From Sphingobium chungbukense (lineage in GTDB: Bacteria; Pseudomonadota; Alphaproteobacteria; Sphingomonadales; Sphingomonadaceae): 64,000 bases of DNA. The stretch spans positions 62,001 through 126,000 of the forward strand of contig NZ_LBIC01000006.1 of NCBI RefSeq assembly GCF_001005725.1, in the 5' to 3' direction. The notes below the pieces were generated by a model, which saw nothing but the letters and a program-made list of their open reading frames with translations, was not told the origin of the DNA and searched no databases. Shown piece by piece: positions 61,881-64,000 of the stretch. Position 1 is the first letter of the stretch, and each line of letters starts with the position of its first letter. A program made the position numbers and the translations under genes.

Positions 61881-62543
61881 TCAGAACTTCATCCCAACAC
61901 CCACGCCGAAGACGAAGGGATCAAGCTCCAGCTTCACCCTCTGCACTCCGGCAGCGGCGGTCGACAGCCGCGCGGTGGTATCGATGTCGATATATTTGAC
62001 GTCGAGATTGAGGAACATCCGATCATTAAGGTCGATGTCGACGCCAGCCTGCGCTGCCCAGCCGAAGCTGTCGGACATATGCACCTTGGTCGCGCCCACC
62101 GCGCCCTCCAGCGCATTCGACGCCTTCTCATTATAGAATAGCGTGTAGTTCACGCCCGCCCCGACATAGGGCCGGATCTTCCCTTCTGGCAGGAAATGAT
62201 ATTGCGCCGTCAGCGTCGGCGGCAGTACCCAGGTGGACGCAAGCCTGCCGATGCCCCCGGTCGTGCCGGTCCGGCCGCTCGCGCTATGCTTGGTGGTCGC
62301 GGCGATCAGCTCGAAACCGATATGGTCGGTCGCCATATAGGTGACGTCCACTTCCGGCATCACGCTGTTGTCGACCTTCACCTTCTCTCCCGGAAAGGCG
62401 GGCAGCACGCTTCCGCTCTTTTCGTTGGGCGCGACTATGATGCCGCGCAGCCGCACCAGCACATCGCCCTGTGCCGCCTGAGCGGGCGCGGCCAGAACGG
62501 CGCAACCGGCAGCCGCACCCAGCAGGATCGTCTTGATGGTCAT
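61881..62543 (-). CDS. ompW: OmpW family outer-membrane protein
   Basis: Start chosen at ATG 62543 with AAGGA upstream, giving 220 residues. A signal peptide ends AAPAQAAQ. The OmpW family pattern is clear: DVLVRLRGIIVAPNEKSG, PEVDVTYMATDHIGFELIAA, PPTLTAQYHFLPEGKIRPYV, GAGVNYTLFYNEKASN, DRMFLNLDVKYIDIDTTARL and a terminal VFGVGVGMKF. OmpW forms an eight-stranded barrel that passes hydrophobic compounds and is FNR-regulated in enterobacteria. FNR-like boxes lie upstream here too. Confidence 0.9.
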   Translation of the reverse strand: MTIKTILLGAAAGCAVLAAPAQAAQGDVLVRLRGIIVAPNEKSGSVLPAFPGEKVKVDNSVMPEVDVTYMATDHIGFELIAATTKHSASGRTGTTGGIGRLASTWVLPPTLTAQYHFLPEGKIRPYVGAGVNYTLFYNEKASNALEGAVGATKVHMSDSFGWAAQAGVDIDLNDRMFLNLDVKYIDIDTTARLSTAAAGVQRVKLELDPFVFGVGVGMKF

Positions 62544-62880
62544 GTCCTTGAAACTCCATCCCTGTTGTCTGTGCCGCCCTTCTGCCGCGCCGCGACATGC
62601 CTGGCATTGATCCTGCGCAAGCGGCGATTTGACCTGCCTCAATACCGGGCGCTGCCGCCCGAGCGATCAAGAGGCAGATGATGACGGCGGCGGTGGGCGG
62701 AGCACCCGCCACCGTCATCGCCGCACCGCGGGGAAGCCGTTCGACGAGCGGAGGCGCCGCGTTGACGATGGGGGAAAGGACAATGGGCGCTCTCGCCAGA
62801 GGTGACGCGCTCCTCGGCGATCGCGTTGATCCGCTTTTCTTCAAGGTCTACCGCACGAGAGCGCCGACCACCCGGACGGT
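62544..62880. other. Intergenic region upstream of ompW
   Basis: This 337-base stretch has no convincing gene. It holds the ompW promoter region with two FNR-like boxes (62607-62642). The rest, up to the CocE stop, shows nothing recognisable; short open frames there lack ribosome binding sites and overlap the convergent 3' end or promoter. Confidence 0.5.
62607..62642. promoter_or_regulatory. Two FNR-like boxes upstream of ompW
   Basis: TTGATCCTGCGCAA at 62607-62620 has one perfect half-site, and TTGACCTGCCTCAA at 62629-62642 matches TTGAY-N4-RTCAA apart from one base. They lie 64-99 bases upstream of the ompW ATG. Both are imperfect, so binding is tentative. Confidence 0.4.
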
Positions 62881-64000
62881 TTATCCTATTCGCATTGGTG
62901 CGCCGCGCAGGTGCGCAAACCAGTCGATAGGCGCGTCGCCTGTGGCAGAAGGAATCACGGGCAGGAGGAGATATGGTGCTCGCTCAGGATCGAAGTGAAG
63001 CGTGTTGATGCTATCGAATATCTCGGCCGGTCGATCCTTTTCGCTTCTGTGATAAAGCGACGATACGCCTCGCATCGTCGCCGACGATTGAGGCGCATAG
63101 TGAGGAGCATTCTCATAATCCTTGCCCCTAATCGTCAGCCCAATCCGATGTCCCTTCGGAACAACAATCGAAGTCGGCCAGATTTCCACATCGAGCTCGG
63201 CGATTTCGCCCGGCGTCAGTGGTTCGGCCTCACGATGGGCGTGATAGGGGCGATAGGGAAGCGAGCGCACGGGATCCAGCTTGCGATGTGACGCCCGCAG
63301 CCAGCCGAGTGTGAGCGGCTGTGCCGAATCGTTTGCTCCGATGAACAAGGTTTCGACACCGGCTGAATCGAACAGGCGGAACACGGCAAAAATGTCCGCG
63401 TCGGTCGTCTTCGAGGACACGAACAGCTTGAGTGCCAGCGGGCCGGTGATCTCAACATCTTCGTCGAAGGCCGGCATCAGGAAGGTCAACCCCTCCCCCA
63501 TCGTTTCGTAGGAAAGCGGCGGCCCCGCCTGTGCCTCCCGCCTCAAAGTGAGATCAGGGCGAAGATAGTGGCGTTGCCAGTCGGTACGCGCCAGCGGCCA
63601 TTCTTGCTCAGCTCGCGAGGCGAAGCGCTCACCGGGATGGCGGATCTTGAGATCGACCGGAGGCTGCTGGTCCCAGCCCGTATCCTCACCCTTGAGAAAC
63701 TGGCCGAAGAACGTCTTTTGATAGGCGATCGAATTGTCCAGATAGAAAGGCGCGACGTGGCTGTTGCCATGCACCCGCAGCCACTTCTTCTTCGTCCCGG
63801 CCGCCAGATAGCCTTCGATAGTTCCGCGAAGGTGGATCCCCGCACCACCCCAATTGGCGGCCGCGAGCAAGGGGACGTCGATCTTGGCAAAATCGGGCAA
63901 GCGCGAGCGATAGAAATCGTCGTCGAAGCGGTGTTCGAGCACCTGGTCCGGCAATTCGGTACGGTTCGCTCTCAGCGTCTCCTCATCCAATGTCTCGGGA
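62881..64000 (-). CDS. CocE/NonD family hydrolase, N-terminus cut by window edge
   Basis: The frame is open through base 64000, so only the C-terminal 373 residues are visible. It contains the end of the alpha/beta-hydrolase domain (LPDFAKIDVPLLAAANWGGA, RVHGNSHVAPFYLDNSIAYQ with FFGQFLKGEDTGWD) and the X-Pro dipeptidyl-peptidase C-terminal jelly-roll domain (ITGPLALKLFVSSKTTDADI, SIVVPKGHRIGLTIRGKDYE). Members cleave esters, amides or beta-lactam esters. The catalytic Ser lies outside the window. Confidence 0.88.
   Translation of the reverse strand, partial: PETLDEETLRANRTELPDQVLEHRFDDDFYRSRLPDFAKIDVPLLAAANWGGAGIHLRGTIEGYLAAGTKKKWLRVHGNSHVAPFYLDNSIAYQKTFFGQFLKGEDTGWDQQPPVDLKIRHPGERFASRAEQEWPLARTDWQRHYLRPDLTLRREAQAGPPLSYETMGEGLTFLMPAFDEDVEITGPLALKLFVSSKTTDADIFAVFRLFDSAGVETLFIGANDSAQPLTLGWLRASHRKLDPVRSLPYRPYHAHREAEPLTPGEIAELDVEIWPTSIVVPKGHRIGLTIRGKDYENAPHYAPQSSATMRGVSSLYHRSEKDRPAEIFDSINTLHFDPERAPYLLLPVIPSATGDAPIDWFAHLRGAPMRIG

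Noticed and set aside
62678..62998. Possible plus-strand gene of 106 codons near the ompW promoter
   Set aside because: It overlaps the CocE 3' end antisense, has no ribosome site and no protein similarity that I recognise.

Overview
The window is GC-rich, densely packed DNA from an alphaproteobacterium, most probably a sphingomonad (Sphingobium/Sphingomonas/Novosphingobium type). This is inferred from the abundance of TonB-dependent receptors, the ChrB-ChrA pair, the soluble NAD-type fds formate dehydrogenase, NodT-family efflux, and two intergenic inverted-repeat families of a kind common in sphingomonad genomes. No rRNA, tRNA, CRISPR array, phage or insertion sequence was seen. Both ends are cut: a flavin amine oxidase loses its C-terminus at base 1 and a CocE/NonD hydrolase loses its N-terminus at base 64000.

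Layout, left half. 1-1680: Tat-exported flavin amine oxidase and a secreted RidA protein. 1921-6124: overlapping operon of a TonB-dependent receptor, a YfiR-like (DUF4154) periplasmic protein and a CHASE8-type hybrid histidine kinase. 6261-10643: TetR regulator divergent from a TonB receptor (signal peptide apparently frameshifted) and an MFS transporter. 10676-13079: chrB-chrA with a strong promoter, a probably leaderless start and a palindrome over the start codon. 13261-13647: a small membrane protein behind an FNR-like box. 13677-17411: a GbsR/MarR regulator heading DUF4166, TIGR01777-fusion and MpaB-type genes, with two copies of one operator. 17456-21978: a stand-alone receiver domain and an iron-containing redox enzyme, divergent from a secreted phosphodiesterase, beta-barrel and propeller operon around a perfect FNR box. 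22238-23827: CorA/ZntB transporter and CYTH protein. 24039-30000: fdsGBA, fdsD and fdhD. 30112-33622: Rieske protein, fahA, hmgA and a divergent MarR regulator with paired operators.

Layout, right half. 33626-42112: LysR and TetR regulators, a hypothetical gene and an RND tripartite efflux pump. 42187-44765: SnoaL-like protein and M3 oligopeptidase. 45003-51777: Crp-type regulator, small acidic protein, KaiC-like ATPase, REC-PAS hybrid kinase and an EF-G paralogue. 51787-60111: maiA and the complete high-affinity oxidase cluster ccoNOQP-GHIS. 60293-62543: a secreted hypothetical protein, the Fe-S regulator FNR and OmpW. 62881-64000: partial CocE/NonD hydrolase.

Two themes connect the genes. 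First, oxygen: an FNR protein with four N-terminal cysteines and an E..SR recognition helix lies beside cco and ompW, and boxes resembling TTGAT-N4-ATCAA also occur at 18767, 13184 and 46014, suggesting a low-oxygen regulon spread over the window. Second, catabolism and redox: hmgA, fahA and maiA give the homogentisate half of tyrosine degradation, and the formate dehydrogenase follows in the same direction. The least familiar units are the TonB receptor/YfiR/CHASE8-kinase operon, the self-regulated DUF4166/TIGR01777/MpaB operon, and the FNR-linked phosphodiesterase/barrel/propeller operon.
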